This document shows positions 18,769 through 27,531 of a stretch of DNA of 38,224 bases, piece after piece (the first letter of the stretch is position 1; every line of letters begins with the position of its first letter). The notes beneath the pieces were generated by a model. The model had not been told where the DNA came from and did not search any database. It saw only the letters and a list, made by a program, of their open reading frames with translations. The DNA comes from an uncultured Chitinophagaceae bacterium (GTDB taxonomy: Bacteria; Bacteroidota; Bacteroidia; Chitinophagales; Chitinophagaceae). Made by a program: the position numbers and the translations under genes. The stretch lies in assembly GCA_903904335.1 (NCBI GenBank), contig CAIVCF010000237.1:1-38224 (forward strand), in the 5' to 3' direction.

Positions 18769-20577
18769 CTAAGCTTCTACTAAGAGAAGTCTTTCCATTG
18801 TTACGTTCAAATCACTTTCAACAGTAACAAGATTTTCCAAAAAGTTTCCGTCATTCGGCAAAATTTTATTTTCCAGCAATCCCCGGTAGTATTGAATGCC
18901 GTCCATAATACTTGTATAAAAACCACGCAGATATTTTAATTTTTTTGGATCGTTGGTTCCTTCATTTTCCTCTACCTGTTCTTTTAAATAGCTCACATAT
19001 AATTCCAATTCTTTTTGGAACATATTGGGTCGGTAACCTTCTTTTAATACATTTCCTCTTCCGTAGATATGATCAATCATTCTTTTAAGCGGAACTACCT
19101 GAGAAAAATAAGCAATATTCGGTCCCGGACAAATAGTAACGCCTGTTGCACTTTTCAATAATGGTTTGGTGATATGGCAACTGGTAACTGTATTGCTGAG
19201 CCCTAAACAGAGACACTCTTTATCCAAGATCAATTTCTTTTGTTTCGCTAATTCTTCTTCACTCAAATTCTGAGATTCCAACAGTTCTAATTTCAGTTTT
19301 TGATATTTAGTTGATGCCGTACAAATAGGTTGATCCGTAAATTCCATATTGCTTTCCAAGAATTTTTCGGGGCATGGGCTTCCAGGTAAACCCATATCAA
19401 TTCGATGAAATTTTTCTTCTTCTCCGGTTGTCTTTTTTAAGTAATTGAAACGGATACCCAAAGGAGAATTTTTACTTAAAATAATATCTTCTTCTCTTGA
19501 ATCGCATAAACGCTGTAATGTATGCGCATCAACATTTGTAGCTTCCGGAACCAATAAGAAAGGGCTTCCCCATCCTGTTCCGTCCACCTGATAATAATCT
19601 CTTAAAAATTTATCTTCTTTCGCAGTACCGATCCCACCCTGAACTGTAATTCTTGTATGCGGCATTTTTTCAGGTACTTCCTTCCCTTTTTCAGCTAAAG
19701 ATTTTGTGTACAATGCAAATAATTCTGCCAACATTTCTTCTTTCTTCTGCTTGAACTCTTCTAATATTGGTCCTAATAAATAACCATCGGTTGCAAAAGC
19801 ATGACCGCCGCAATTCAATCCTGACTCAACCCTGAATTCAGAAACCCACAAACCTTTTTTCGCTAAAAATTTACCTTGAATCAAGGAGGAACGATAATCA
19901 CTTACTTTAATGATGATCCTTTTTACAAAACTTCCGTCTTTTACTGTTCTGAACTGTTCAAAATTATCTAAGTAATTGTACAAACGGGGATTCATTCCCG
20001 CAGAAAAAACAACAGATGAATTGGTGAGATCGCTGTTTACATAACCGCGTAAAGCAGTCAATGCATCCGAGCCCTCGGCAATCATATTGCCATCTTTATC
20101 CAAACGGTTGTTATCTAATTTTGTCATGATGTTTACATCAATACAACCGGGTTTGATCTCTTCACGAAGCTTGTCCTGCAATTTTTCTTTTTGAACAGAA
20201 TCTGTCATTTCCAGCATTGTATGGTATAAATGTTTCAGCTTACTGTCATCAGGCAGCATTTCAAAATATTTTACAATTTCCGATCCCGTTTCAAATGCCT
20301 TTGTTTTCAACTGCTCGAATTTTGAATGCACGATCCTGTTCACCAGATTGAGATAATCCGTTACCCGTTTTGCACGGTGATCCATATCAATCAATGGAAT
20401 CGGAATATATAATTCGTTCAATTGATTATAGTAATATTCACGCATCCTTTCGAGTAAAGTATCTTCAATGATCGAGATAACGGAAGAAATACCATAAGGC
20501 GCAACCTTAACCGGAGTGTCTACAGTAAATGCCAAACCCATAACAGGTATGTGAAAAGTATGATCAGAATATGCCAT
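18769..20577 (-). CDS. Conserved protein of unknown function, possible flavin/TIM-barrel enzyme
   Basis: 602 residues with no signal peptide. I recognise it only as a large Bacteroidota conserved protein. The middle resembles FMN-dependent nitronate monooxygenase/PfaD-like TIM barrels: SGLNCGGHAFATDG (GGH loop), ITVQGGIGT (phosphate-binding strand/loop) and VDGTGWGSPFLLVPEATNVD. The C-terminal third is Cys-rich, with SPCP, QPICTAS, DKECLCLGLSNTVTSCH and TICPGPN, which could bind a metal or an Fe-S cluster. These are pattern resemblances, not proof. It lies between the 518-aa helical protein gene and the kinase/REC-CRP pair, all on the same strand. A perfect dyad (20611-20630) lies 34 bases ahead of its start. 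Confidence 0.6.
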   Translation of the reverse strand: MAYSDHTFHIPVMGLAFTVDTPVKVAPYGISSVISIIEDTLLERMREYYYNQLNELYIPIPLIDMDHRAKRVTDYLNLVNRIVHSKFEQLKTKAFETGSEIVKYFEMLPDDSKLKHLYHTMLEMTDSVQKEKLQDKLREEIKPGCIDVNIMTKLDNNRLDKDGNMIAEGSDALTALRGYVNSDLTNSSVVFSAGMNPRLYNYLDNFEQFRTVKDGSFVKRIIIKVSDYRSSLIQGKFLAKKGLWVSEFRVESGLNCGGHAFATDGYLLGPILEEFKQKKEEMLAELFALYTKSLAEKGKEVPEKMPHTRITVQGGIGTAKEDKFLRDYYQVDGTGWGSPFLLVPEATNVDAHTLQRLCDSREEDIILSKNSPLGIRFNYLKKTTGEEEKFHRIDMGLPGSPCPEKFLESNMEFTDQPICTASTKYQKLKLELLESQNLSEEELAKQKKLILDKECLCLGLSNTVTSCHITKPLLKSATGVTICPGPNIAYFSQVVPLKRMIDHIYGRGNVLKEGYRPNMFQKELELYVSYLKEQVEENEGTNDPKKLKYLRGFYTSIMDGIQYYRGLLENKILPNDGNFLENLVTVESDLNVTMERLLLVEA

Positions 20578-20610
20578 AAGATCGCTATTGCTGAATGATA
20601 TAAATAGAAT

Positions 20611-20630
20611 TTATCTTGAGTGCAAGATAA
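20611..20630. promoter_or_regulatory. Perfect dyad TTATCTTG-N4-CAAGATAA, candidate operator
   Basis: Two exact 8-bp arms separated by AGTG, 34 bases upstream of the 602-aa gene. The minus strand also reads TATCTTGC here, close to a -7 box, so a bound protein would cover the promoter. The half-site spacing (N4) is that of CRP/FNR-family sites such as TTGAT-N4-ATCAA, and a CRP-family regulator is encoded two genes downstream. Confidence 0.5.
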
Positions 20631-20745
20631 CCTTTTAAATATAAACCGGAAACCAATAAAGTTTTGATTATTACGAATTGAGAAGTTTCTATAGCAATAT
20701 CAATAAAATTCGATGTTTTTAACAAGATATTTGACGAAACTGCGA

Positions 20746-22302
20746 CTATGAATCCTTTGGTTTTCTTCCCTGCAGGAATATTCTTCTTCTAACCTGTTGC
20801 ACCGGAACATTGTCAATGCGGCTTTCTAACCATGCAATAATATCGAGGTACATGAAAGAACGGCTTTCCAAGGGATTGCCCTGCAATTGCTGCAGCTTTT
20901 CTTTCAAATTTTTAAAAGCAGGAACCAGTTTTTGAGGTGATAATGAGAATGATCTGCGTATAAACCGAAATATCTCTTCTTCAACCGTGCTCAAATTTTT
21001 CATTTTATACATGAAACGATAAACTGATTTTATCAAATACTCCAATAATGCATCATTACCCAATTCATAATGTGCGATCAAATGCAATAACCTCGCATAA
21101 CATTGAAGATCGGTCCTTAAATCGAATTTGCGGTTAATGATCTGATTGAGGTAATCAATCGCTTTTTCATTATTACCGCTGCCGAAATACAAACAGGCAA
21201 TTTTATAATAGAACACCAGCACACGGTGCCTGTCGAGATGCAAATGATATGCTTCTAATTTCTCTTCTATGTAGGGAACCAGCTCAAGCCCTTCTGTAAA
21301 TGTGCCTTCCAGAAAATGTTTATTGATCTTAGCGATATGCAGGTACACGAAAGTCTGAATGCGTGCATTGGCATTCATGGTTCCTTCATGCGAAACCGAA
21401 AATGATTCGAATATTTTTAGGTATTGTTCAAACTTATCATAATTACTTAAGTTGAATTGCGCACTTAATAAATTATGCATGCCCCTGATGTATTGTCCTG
21501 TTTCACCGGCTTTCATGCCGGGTGTATCTTCGAAAAGATCGACCCATTTTTTGGTGTAACGATAATACATCAATAAGTCCTGCAGAATAAATCCGTACCA
21601 GCAATAAGACTGATAGAGATATAATTTTTCATAAAAACCTAATGGCACGGATTCATAAGCAGGAAGGTTGGTATCAAAAAATATTTTCACCGCTTCAACA
21701 TCCTTTTCATCTCTTGCATGACCGTGTTTTATATACCAACTATACAGTTCCAAAGCAAGGTTCGAAAATCGACTGATTAAATTAAGATGAAGATTCACTT
21801 CGTTCGACTCTTTACTCAATTCTTCCGCACGGTTTTCCATGCTGCGGGTTATGTGCAATGCTTCGATCTTTTTTTCAAAAATAACTGCCTGTAATTGGTA
21901 AGTGATCTGATTATTGTTTTTTGCAACCTCTTTTAATTTATCCAGCACTTTTAAGCTTTGCAGGTACAAGCCTTTATTGTATAATATTCGTGCAAAATCC
22001 AATTGTTCATGCAGGCGGATATCAATATTATCTCCATCTTCTATCAATCTCAGGCTGGATAATATCTGTTTATACAAATGCGCTTTACTGTTAGAGAGTT
22101 GCTGCTTTTTGATGCTTTTATTCTTTTTCAGTAAAACGGCTTCATCATATTCTTCCATTTTATCCAAAGCATCGAAAAGCTGAACGATTTTCAGGTCTTC
22201 ACTTCCTGAATTGCGTTTCACATACAATTTGAAATTGCGTTTCTCCCCTTTTTCCAAGGATTTTATTAATTGAAACAGTATGTCGGTACTCCTGTTGGGC
22301 AT
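20746..22302 (-). CDS. Conserved alpha-helical (TPR-like) protein of unknown function
   Basis: 518 residues, almost wholly helical, with repeated pairs of amphipathic helices in the style of tetratricopeptide repeats (for example ARILYNKGLYLQSLKVLDKLKEVA, and KIACLYFGSGNNEKAIDYLNQII near residue 370). The N-terminus, RSTDILFQLIKSLEKGEKRNFKLYV, is a distinctive block I associate with a Bacteroidota-specific family of unknown role. There is no signal peptide or membrane span, so it is probably a cytoplasmic scaffold. It is divergent from leuA (200-base gap with a palindrome) and 168 bases upstream of the 602-aa gene on the same strand. I assign no function. Confidence 0.7.
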   Translation of the reverse strand: MPNRSTDILFQLIKSLEKGEKRNFKLYVKRNSGSEDLKIVQLFDALDKMEEYDEAVLLKKNKSIKKQQLSNSKAHLYKQILSSLRLIEDGDNIDIRLHEQLDFARILYNKGLYLQSLKVLDKLKEVAKNNNQITYQLQAVIFEKKIEALHITRSMENRAEELSKESNEVNLHLNLISRFSNLALELYSWYIKHGHARDEKDVEAVKIFFDTNLPAYESVPLGFYEKLYLYQSYCWYGFILQDLLMYYRYTKKWVDLFEDTPGMKAGETGQYIRGMHNLLSAQFNLSNYDKFEQYLKIFESFSVSHEGTMNANARIQTFVYLHIAKINKHFLEGTFTEGLELVPYIEEKLEAYHLHLDRHRVLVFYYKIACLYFGSGNNEKAIDYLNQIINRKFDLRTDLQCYARLLHLIAHYELGNDALLEYLIKSVYRFMYKMKNLSTVEEEIFRFIRRSFSLSPQKLVPAFKNLKEKLQQLQGNPLESRSFMYLDIIAWLESRIDNVPVQQVRRRIFLQGRKPKDS

Positions 22303-22344
22303 CGTATTTTATTTTCCGTAAAACCTTTTACAGATAAGCATTTC

Positions 22345-22360
22345 AGCACTTTAAAGCGCT
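22345..22360. promoter_or_regulatory. Near-perfect 16-bp palindrome in the leuA divergent promoter region
   Basis: AGCACTTTAAAGCGCT is symmetric except for one mismatched pair. It is followed by TTTTAC-N5-GTAAAA (22360-22376). It lies between the divergent 518-aa gene and leuA and could be an operator. Confidence 0.35.
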
Positions 22361-22427
22361 TTTACATAACGTAAAATATAAGCAATTTTGTCCGTTCCCG
22401 CCATCACTATAAAACTATATTCGTAGG

Positions 22428-22485
22428 ATGCAGGTTAAAGAAAAAAGGTTTCATCTGAATCAAATGTAATCAACCCTGCTTTTTT
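22428..22485 (+). promoter_or_regulatory. Candidate transcription attenuator with leader ORF ahead of leuA
   Basis: A short ORF, ATG 22428 to TAA 22467-22469, would encode MQVKEKRFHLNQM. GCAGGTT (22430-22436) can pair with AACCCTGC (22472-22479, one bulge), followed directly by six T residues, an intrinsic-terminator layout 17 bases before leuA. A promoter-like TATATTCG lies at 22416-22423, so the RNA would start almost at the leader ATG. The leader has only one Leu and one Val codon, which is weak for classical amino-acid attenuation. Confidence 0.4.
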
Positions 22486-22502
22486 AAGCTCAAATTTTTA
22501 CT

Positions 22503-23669
22503 ATGAGTACCAACAAAGTCAACATTTTTGACACCACATTGCGCGATGGCGAACAAGTGCCCGGCTGTAAATTAAATACAAAAGAAAAAATAGAATTAGC
22601 ATTGGCATTGGAAGAATTGGGCGTTGATATTATTGAAGCAGGTTTCCCCATTTCATCTCCGGGCGATTTTTCTTCAGTGAATGAAATATCCAAGATCATT
22701 AAGAACGCCACTGTTTGCGGATTAACCAGAGCCGTTCAAAAAGATATTGAAGTGGCCGCCGAAGCATTGAGATATGCAAAACGTCCGCGTATACATACCG
22801 GTATCGGAACATCCGATTATCATATCAAAGGCAAATTCAATTCTAACAGAGAAGATATTTTAGAACGTGCCATCCAATGTGTAAAGTGGGCAAAGAATTT
22901 TGTGGATGATGTTGAATTTTATGCGGAGGATGCAGGCAGGACAGAAAATGAATATTTAGCAAGAGTGGTGGAAGCAGTTATTAAAGCAGGTGCCACTGTT
23001 GTGAATATTCCTGATACTACCGGCTATTGTTTGCCCAATCAATACGGTGATAAGATGGCTTATTTAAGAACTCATGTTTCCAATATCGATAAAGCAACAC
23101 TTTCCTGTCATTGTCATAATGATTTGGGTTTAGCAACTGCCAATTCCATTGAAGGTGTGATCAATGGTGCTCGTCAAATAGAATGTACCATCAATGGTTT
23201 GGGTGAAAGAGCAGGCAATACTTCATTGGAAGAAGTGGTGATGGTTTTAAAACAACATAAACATTTAGGTTTCACTACCCATGTAAATACAAAATTATTG
23301 AACCCGTTGAGCCGTCAGGTAAGTGATATCATGCGTGTGCCTGTTCAACCCAATAAAGCCATTGTTGGTGCGAATGCATTCTCGCATTCATCAGGTATTC
23401 ATCAGGATGGATTTTTAAAGAGTGCCATTACTTATGAAATTATCGATCCCGTTGATGTTGGTGCCGATACCTCAAAAATTGTTTTAACTGCCAGAAGCGG
23501 AAGAAGTGCATTAGCCTTTCGTTTAAAAAAATTAGGGTACGATTTTAACCGCAATGATGTGGATGTTTTATATCAAAAATTTTTACAGATAGCAGATAAT
23601 AAAAAAGAGATCAATGACGAAGACCTTCACCAAATGGCAAAACAACATGAATCTGTTGAAACTGTATGA
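22503..23669 (+). CDS. leuA: 2-isopropylmalate synthase, short form without regulatory domain
   Basis: 388 residues. [12 protein letters not shown] (residues 9-20) and [14 protein letters not shown] are the HMGL-like TIM-barrel metal and substrate signatures, and [12 protein letters not shown] is the conserved C-terminal loop. It condenses acetyl-CoA with 2-oxoisovalerate, the first step of leucine synthesis. The protein stops after the barrel and short accessory helices; the ~110-residue C-terminal domain that binds leucine in long LeuA enzymes is missing, so feedback control may be weak or exerted through the leader RNA. Homocitrate and citramalate synthases look alike, but the leuB-ilvD context supports LeuA. 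It is the first gene of the ilv/leu cluster. Confidence 0.9.
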   Translation: MSTNKVNIFDTTLRDGEQVPGCKLNTKEKIELALALEELGVDIIEAGFPISSPGDFSSVNEISKIIKNATVCGLTRAVQKDIEVAAEALRYAKRPRIHTGIGTSDYHIKGKFNSNREDILERAIQCVKWAKNFVDDVEFYAEDAGRTENEYLARVVEAVIKAGATVVNIPDTTGYCLPNQYGDKMAYLRTHVSNIDKATLSCHCHNDLGLATANSIEGVINGARQIECTINGLGERAGNTSLEEVVMVLKQHKHLGFTTHVNTKLLNPLSRQVSDIMRVPVQPNKAIVGANAFSHSSGIHQDGFLKSAITYEIIDPVDVGADTSKIVLTARSGRSALAFRLKKLGYDFNRNDVDVLYQKFLQIADNKKEINDEDLHQMAKQHESVETV

Positions 23670-23718
23670 CATTTGCTATTGAATGAGCAGCTCGACTAAA
23701 CGACTTCTCAAAAAAATT

Positions 23719-24834
23719 ATGAAAAAAAATATTACAGTCATTAGCGGAGATGGCATCGGCCCTGAAGTAATTGCACAGGCTGTTCGTGTATTGAATGCCG
23801 TTGCGCAAAGGTTTCATCATGAATTTAATTATACTTATTGCTTGATGGGTGCTGTTGCCATTGAGCAAACAGGCAATCCACTGCCCGATGAAACCATTGA
23901 GGTTTGTTTAGAAAGTGATGCTATCTTATTCGGCGCAGTGGGTCATCCGAAATTTGATAATGACCCTGCAGCAAAAATGAGACCTGAACAGGGTTTACTT
24001 AAACTGAGAAAATCATTACAACTGTTTGCAAATATTCGCCCGGTTAATACTTATAGCGTATTACATCATTTATCTCCATTAAAAGAAAAACAATTAGAAG
24101 GCGTTGATTTTATCATCTTCCGAGAACTAACCGGCGGCATCTATTTTGGTAAAAAAGAATTGATCGAAGATGGAACAAAAGCGATTGATGAATCTGTGTA
24201 CACCGTTAATGAGATTGAACGCATTGCACATATCGCTTTTAAGAATGCACAACTACGAAAGAAAAAATTAACGCTGGTAGATAAAGCAAATGTTTTAGAG
24301 ACATCCCGTTTGTGGAGAAGAGTGGTTCAGAAAATTGCAGAAGAGTACAGTGATGTTACTGTTGATTATATGTTTGTTGATAATGCTGCCATGCAGATCA
24401 TCCTCAATCCAAAACAATTCGATGTAATACTTACAGAAAATATGTTTGGTGACATCATCAGTGATGAAGCAAGTGTTTTAAGCGGATCTATCGGCATGTT
24501 ACCCTCTGCATCTTACGGCGTTTGCACTGCATTGTTCGAACCCATTCATGGTTCCTATCCGCAGGCTGCCGGAAAAGATATTGCTAATCCGATCGGTTCT
24601 ATTTTATCTGTGGCGATGATGCTGGATTATTTTCAAATGCACGAAGAAGCGGCAAGAGTAAGACAAGGTGTTACATGGACCTTACAAAACAAATTCGTTA
24701 CAAAAGATATTGATCCCATCAATTTTTATTTCACCACAACTGTTGGCGAATTGATCAGTGATTATGTGATCAATAAAATTACAGACGAGATCAATCATGA
24801 AAATATTGAATTAAGAAAATCAACGATCATTTAA
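23719..24834 (+). CDS. leuB: 3-isopropylmalate dehydrogenase
   Basis: 371 residues from ATG 23719 ([17 protein letters not shown]), the start matching the family; an upstream ATG at 23683 would add 12 residues. The dinucleotide and Mg/isopropylmalate motifs are clear: [50 protein letters not shown] and [27 protein letters not shown]. It oxidatively decarboxylates 3-isopropylmalate with NAD+. It lies 49 bases after leuA and 1 base before ilvD, so the three genes form one transcription unit. The isomerase genes leuC and leuD, which act between LeuA and LeuB, are not in this window. Confidence 0.96.
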   Translation: MKKNITVISGDGIGPEVIAQAVRVLNAVAQRFHHEFNYTYCLMGAVAIEQTGNPLPDETIEVCLESDAILFGAVGHPKFDNDPAAKMRPEQGLLKLRKSLQLFANIRPVNTYSVLHHLSPLKEKQLEGVDFIIFRELTGGIYFGKKELIEDGTKAIDESVYTVNEIERIAHIAFKNAQLRKKKLTLVDKANVLETSRLWRRVVQKIAEEYSDVTVDYMFVDNAAMQIILNPKQFDVILTENMFGDIISDEASVLSGSIGMLPSASYGVCTALFEPIHGSYPQAAGKDIANPIGSILSVAMMLDYFQMHEEAARVRQGVTWTLQNKFVTKDIDPINFYFTTTVGELISDYVINKITDEINHENIELRKSTII

Positions 24835-24835
24835 A

Positions 24836-26518
24836 ATGGCAGAATTAAATAAATACAGTAAAACATTAACGCAAGACGAAACACAACCGGCAGCCCAGGC
24901 CATGTATTATGCCATTGGCATGAAGGATGAAGATTTTAAAAAAGCACAAGTGGGCATTGTAAGTATGGGATGGGATGGCAATCCCTGTAACATGCATTTG
25001 AATGATCTGGCAACCACAGTCAGAGAAGCAGTAAACACAACAGATGGTTTATTGGGTTTACGTTTTTACACCATTGGCGTAAGTGACGGGATCAGCATGG
25101 GAACAGATGGTATGCGTTATAGTTTAGTAAGCCGCGATTTAATTGCCGACAGCATTGAAACCAATGCAGGTGCTCAATATTATGATGCACTCATTACAAT
25201 TCCCGGTTGCGATAAAAATATGCCTGGTTCCATTATGGCAATGGGAAGATTGAACCGTCCAAGTATCATGTTGTATGGTGGAACGATTGCAGCAGGTCAT
25301 TATCACGGACAAGATTTGAATATTGTTTCTGCATTTGAAGCATTAGGACAAAAATTGGCAGGCAATTTAGATGAAGCAGATTTTAAAGGGATCGTAAAAA
25401 ATAGTTGTCCGGGTGCAGGTGCATGCGGTGGTATGTACACAGCCAACACAATGGCAAGTGCGATCGAGGCATTGGGAATGAGTTTACCTTATTCTTCTTC
25501 CAATCCTGCAATGAGTGAAGAAAAACAAAAAGAATGTGCAGCAGTGGGTGAAGCCATCAAATTATTATTGGAGAAAGATATCAAGCCAAGAGATATCATG
25601 ACACGTAAAGCATTTGATAATGCCATTACTGTTGTGATGGTGCTTGGCGGAAGCACGAATGCCGTATTACACCTGATTGCTATGGCAAAAAGTGTGGGTG
25701 TTGCATTAACACAAGATGATTTTCAAACCATCAGTAATAAAATTCCTGTATTGGCGGATTTTAAACCGAGCGGAAAATATTTAATGGAAGACCTTCATAA
25801 ATATGGTGGTGTTCCTGCAGTGATGAAATATTTGTTGAAAAATAATTTATTGCATGGTGATTGTTTAACAGTAACCGGAAAAACGGTTGCAGAAAATTTA
25901 GCAGCAGCGCCTGATCTTGATTTTGATCAGCAAAAAATTATTGCGCCTTTAGATAAACCATTAAAGGCAACAGGTCACTTACAAATTTTATACGGCAATC
26001 TCGCAACCGGAGGAAGTGTTGCAAAAATTTCAGGTAAAGAAGGCGAACGTTTTGAAGGAACTGCCAGAGTGTTCAATGGTGAGAAAGATGTGATTGAAGG
26101 AATAAGAAATGGCAAAGTTCATGCAGGGGATGTGGTGGTGATTCGTAACATCGGACCGAAAGGTGCACCTGGTATGCCGGAAATGTTGAAACCAACAGGA
26201 GCCATTATTGGCGCGGGTTTGGGCAAATCAGTAGCATTGATCACTGACGGCAGATTTAGTGGCGGTACACATGGATTTGTCGTCGGCCATATCACACCGG
26301 AAGCACAGGATGGCGGATTGATCGCATTGGTGGAAGACAATGATATTATTGAAATTGATGCCAATAAAAACTCACTCATTCTAAAAGTTGCGGATGATGT
26401 GATCGCTAAAAGAAGAGCAGCCTGGAAACAACCTGCATTAAAAGCAACCAGCGGTGTTTTATATAAATATGCAAAATTGGTGAAGACAGCTGCTGATGGT
26501 TGTGTAACGGATGAGTAA
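24836..26518 (+). CDS. ilvD: Dihydroxy-acid dehydratase
   Basis: 560 residues, full length. Fe-S cysteines are in [16 protein letters not shown] and [17 protein letters not shown], and the [11 protein letters not shown] and [21 protein letters not shown] blocks of the IlvD/Edd family are intact. It dehydrates dihydroxy-isovalerate or dihydroxy-methylvalerate to the oxo acids that precede valine, leucine and isoleucine. The start codon lies 1 base after the leuB stop, so translation is coupled. A CCCCTGAAGGGG palindromic repeat begins at its stop codon. Confidence 0.97.
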   Translation: MAELNKYSKTLTQDETQPAAQAMYYAIGMKDEDFKKAQVGIVSMGWDGNPCNMHLNDLATTVREAVNTTDGLLGLRFYTIGVSDGISMGTDGMRYSLVSRDLIADSIETNAGAQYYDALITIPGCDKNMPGSIMAMGRLNRPSIMLYGGTIAAGHYHGQDLNIVSAFEALGQKLAGNLDEADFKGIVKNSCPGAGACGGMYTANTMASAIEALGMSLPYSSSNPAMSEEKQKECAAVGEAIKLLLEKDIKPRDIMTRKAFDNAITVVMVLGGSTNAVLHLIAMAKSVGVALTQDDFQTISNKIPVLADFKPSGKYLMEDLHKYGGVPAVMKYLLKNNLLHGDCLTVTGKTVAENLAAAPDLDFDQQKIIAPLDKPLKATGHLQILYGNLATGGSVAKISGKEGERFEGTARVFNGEKDVIEGIRNGKVHAGDVVVIRNIGPKGAPGMPEMLKPTGAIIGAGLGKSVALITDGRFSGGTHGFVVGHITPEAQDGGLIALVEDNDIIEIDANKNSLILKVADDVIAKRRAAWKQPALKATSGVLYKYAKLVKTAADGCVTDE

Positions 26519-26543
26519 CCCCTAAATCCCCTGAAGGGGACTT
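26517..26543. repeat. CCCCTGAAGGGG palindromic repeat, intergenic copy
   Basis: The sequence overlaps the ilvD stop codon. Its core TCCCCT-GA-AGGGGA (26527-26540) is an exact palindrome, preceded by aacccctaaa. The same core is present on the other strand inside ilvN (29370-29381), and a decayed relative is at 29271-29290. Elements of this form are common between genes in Bacteroidota. Confidence 0.8.
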
Positions 26544-26557
26544 AAAAAAGGGTATTA

Positions 26558-27505
26558 ATGAACAAGATTTTAATGAAAGTACTTCTAACCATATTATTTA
26601 TTTCATGCGGCCTTTCTGTAAACAGCCAAGGCAGTAATGTCAGAAAGTATCTTGACAGTTCAGGATTTTTGATAGATAAATCTCATGCATTCTTTTATTC
26701 TGAAACCCAAAAAGACGGGAATTACTTAGTAACAAGAACTTACTTTGTTGAATCAAATAAAATTTCCAGTATAATTACTACAACTGAGCAAGAAAAAATA
26801 AAAAAACAAATAGGGCTGCAATTGCTTTGTAATAAGAACGGGATTGTACAATCCATCAATCTTGTAAATGAAAAGGGGGAAATAAACCATTCACTTCAAT
26901 TTGACAAGAATGGCAATCCTGACAATAAAGTAGGCTTTATTGAGAATAAATTAAAATCTGAAAATGTTAGCAACGATATTCTTACAAAAGGATTTGCTAC
27001 ATATAAAAGATACTATGATAATGGAACTATAGAAGATTCTATATATGTGAGTGACAGTGGTAAAATTTATAAATCATACCACTTTTATGAAACCGGAAAT
27101 CTCTATGTAAATACAAGTTTTAATAATGCTGATAAAAAATTTGTCGTCAAAAGTTTTTCTGAATCAGGAAATATTATACCTGATTTTATTGACAGAAAAG
27201 CACCGCAATTTCCTAATGGAATAAGAGGCTGGCAGATTTATTTGGAAAGAAATCTGAACAGAGATTTACCCGTTGTTAATGGAGCACCTCCTGGTAAATA
27301 TACTGTTACTCTTAATTTCCTGGTTAATAAAAACGGAAATGTTGAGGATGTTGTTGCTGAAAATAATCCCGGATATGGAATAATGGAAGAAGCCATTAGA
27401 ATAATAAAAAATAGTCCAAAGTGGGAACCGGGAATAGAATATGGCAAAGTTGCTGAGTATCACCACAAACAGGGAATCACATTTGTAGTTTCCCAACAAA
27501 GATAA
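26558..27505 (+). CDS. Secreted protein with C-terminal TonB-like domain, inside the ilv cluster
   Basis: 315 residues. An N-terminal signal peptide (KVLLTILFISCGLSVNSQG) is probably cleaved after the Ser/Gln, or lipidated at C17 if read as a lipoprotein. The middle has MORN-like toxin/antitoxin-type beta repeats (GFATYKRYYDNGTIEDSIYVSDSGKIYKSYHFYETGNLYVNTSF). The C-terminal ~90 residues (RKAPQFPNGIRGWQIYLERNL...KWEPGIEYGKVAEYHHKQGITFVV) match the TonB C-terminal fold found in many Bacteroidota secreted proteins that lack the TonB membrane anchor. It has no evident link to branched-chain amino acids and splits ilvD from ilvB. The flanking palindromes suggest a later insertion. Confidence 0.8.
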   Translation: MNKILMKVLLTILFISCGLSVNSQGSNVRKYLDSSGFLIDKSHAFFYSETQKDGNYLVTRTYFVESNKISSIITTTEQEKIKKQIGLQLLCNKNGIVQSINLVNEKGEINHSLQFDKNGNPDNKVGFIENKLKSENVSNDILTKGFATYKRYYDNGTIEDSIYVSDSGKIYKSYHFYETGNLYVNTSFNNADKKFVVKSFSESGNIIPDFIDRKAPQFPNGIRGWQIYLERNLNRDLPVVNGAPPGKYTVTLNFLVNKNGNVEDVVAENNPGYGIMEEAIRIIKNSPKWEPGIEYGKVAEYHHKQGITFVVSQQR

Positions 27506-27531
27506 TTTTCAAAAATTTTAAAGTCATTTAT

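Noticed and set aside
22428-22469. Leader ORF as a classical branched-chain amino acid attenuator peptide
   Set aside because: Only one Leu and one Val among 13 codons, so stalling control by those amino acids is not supported; kept only as a candidate attenuator with unknown sensing.
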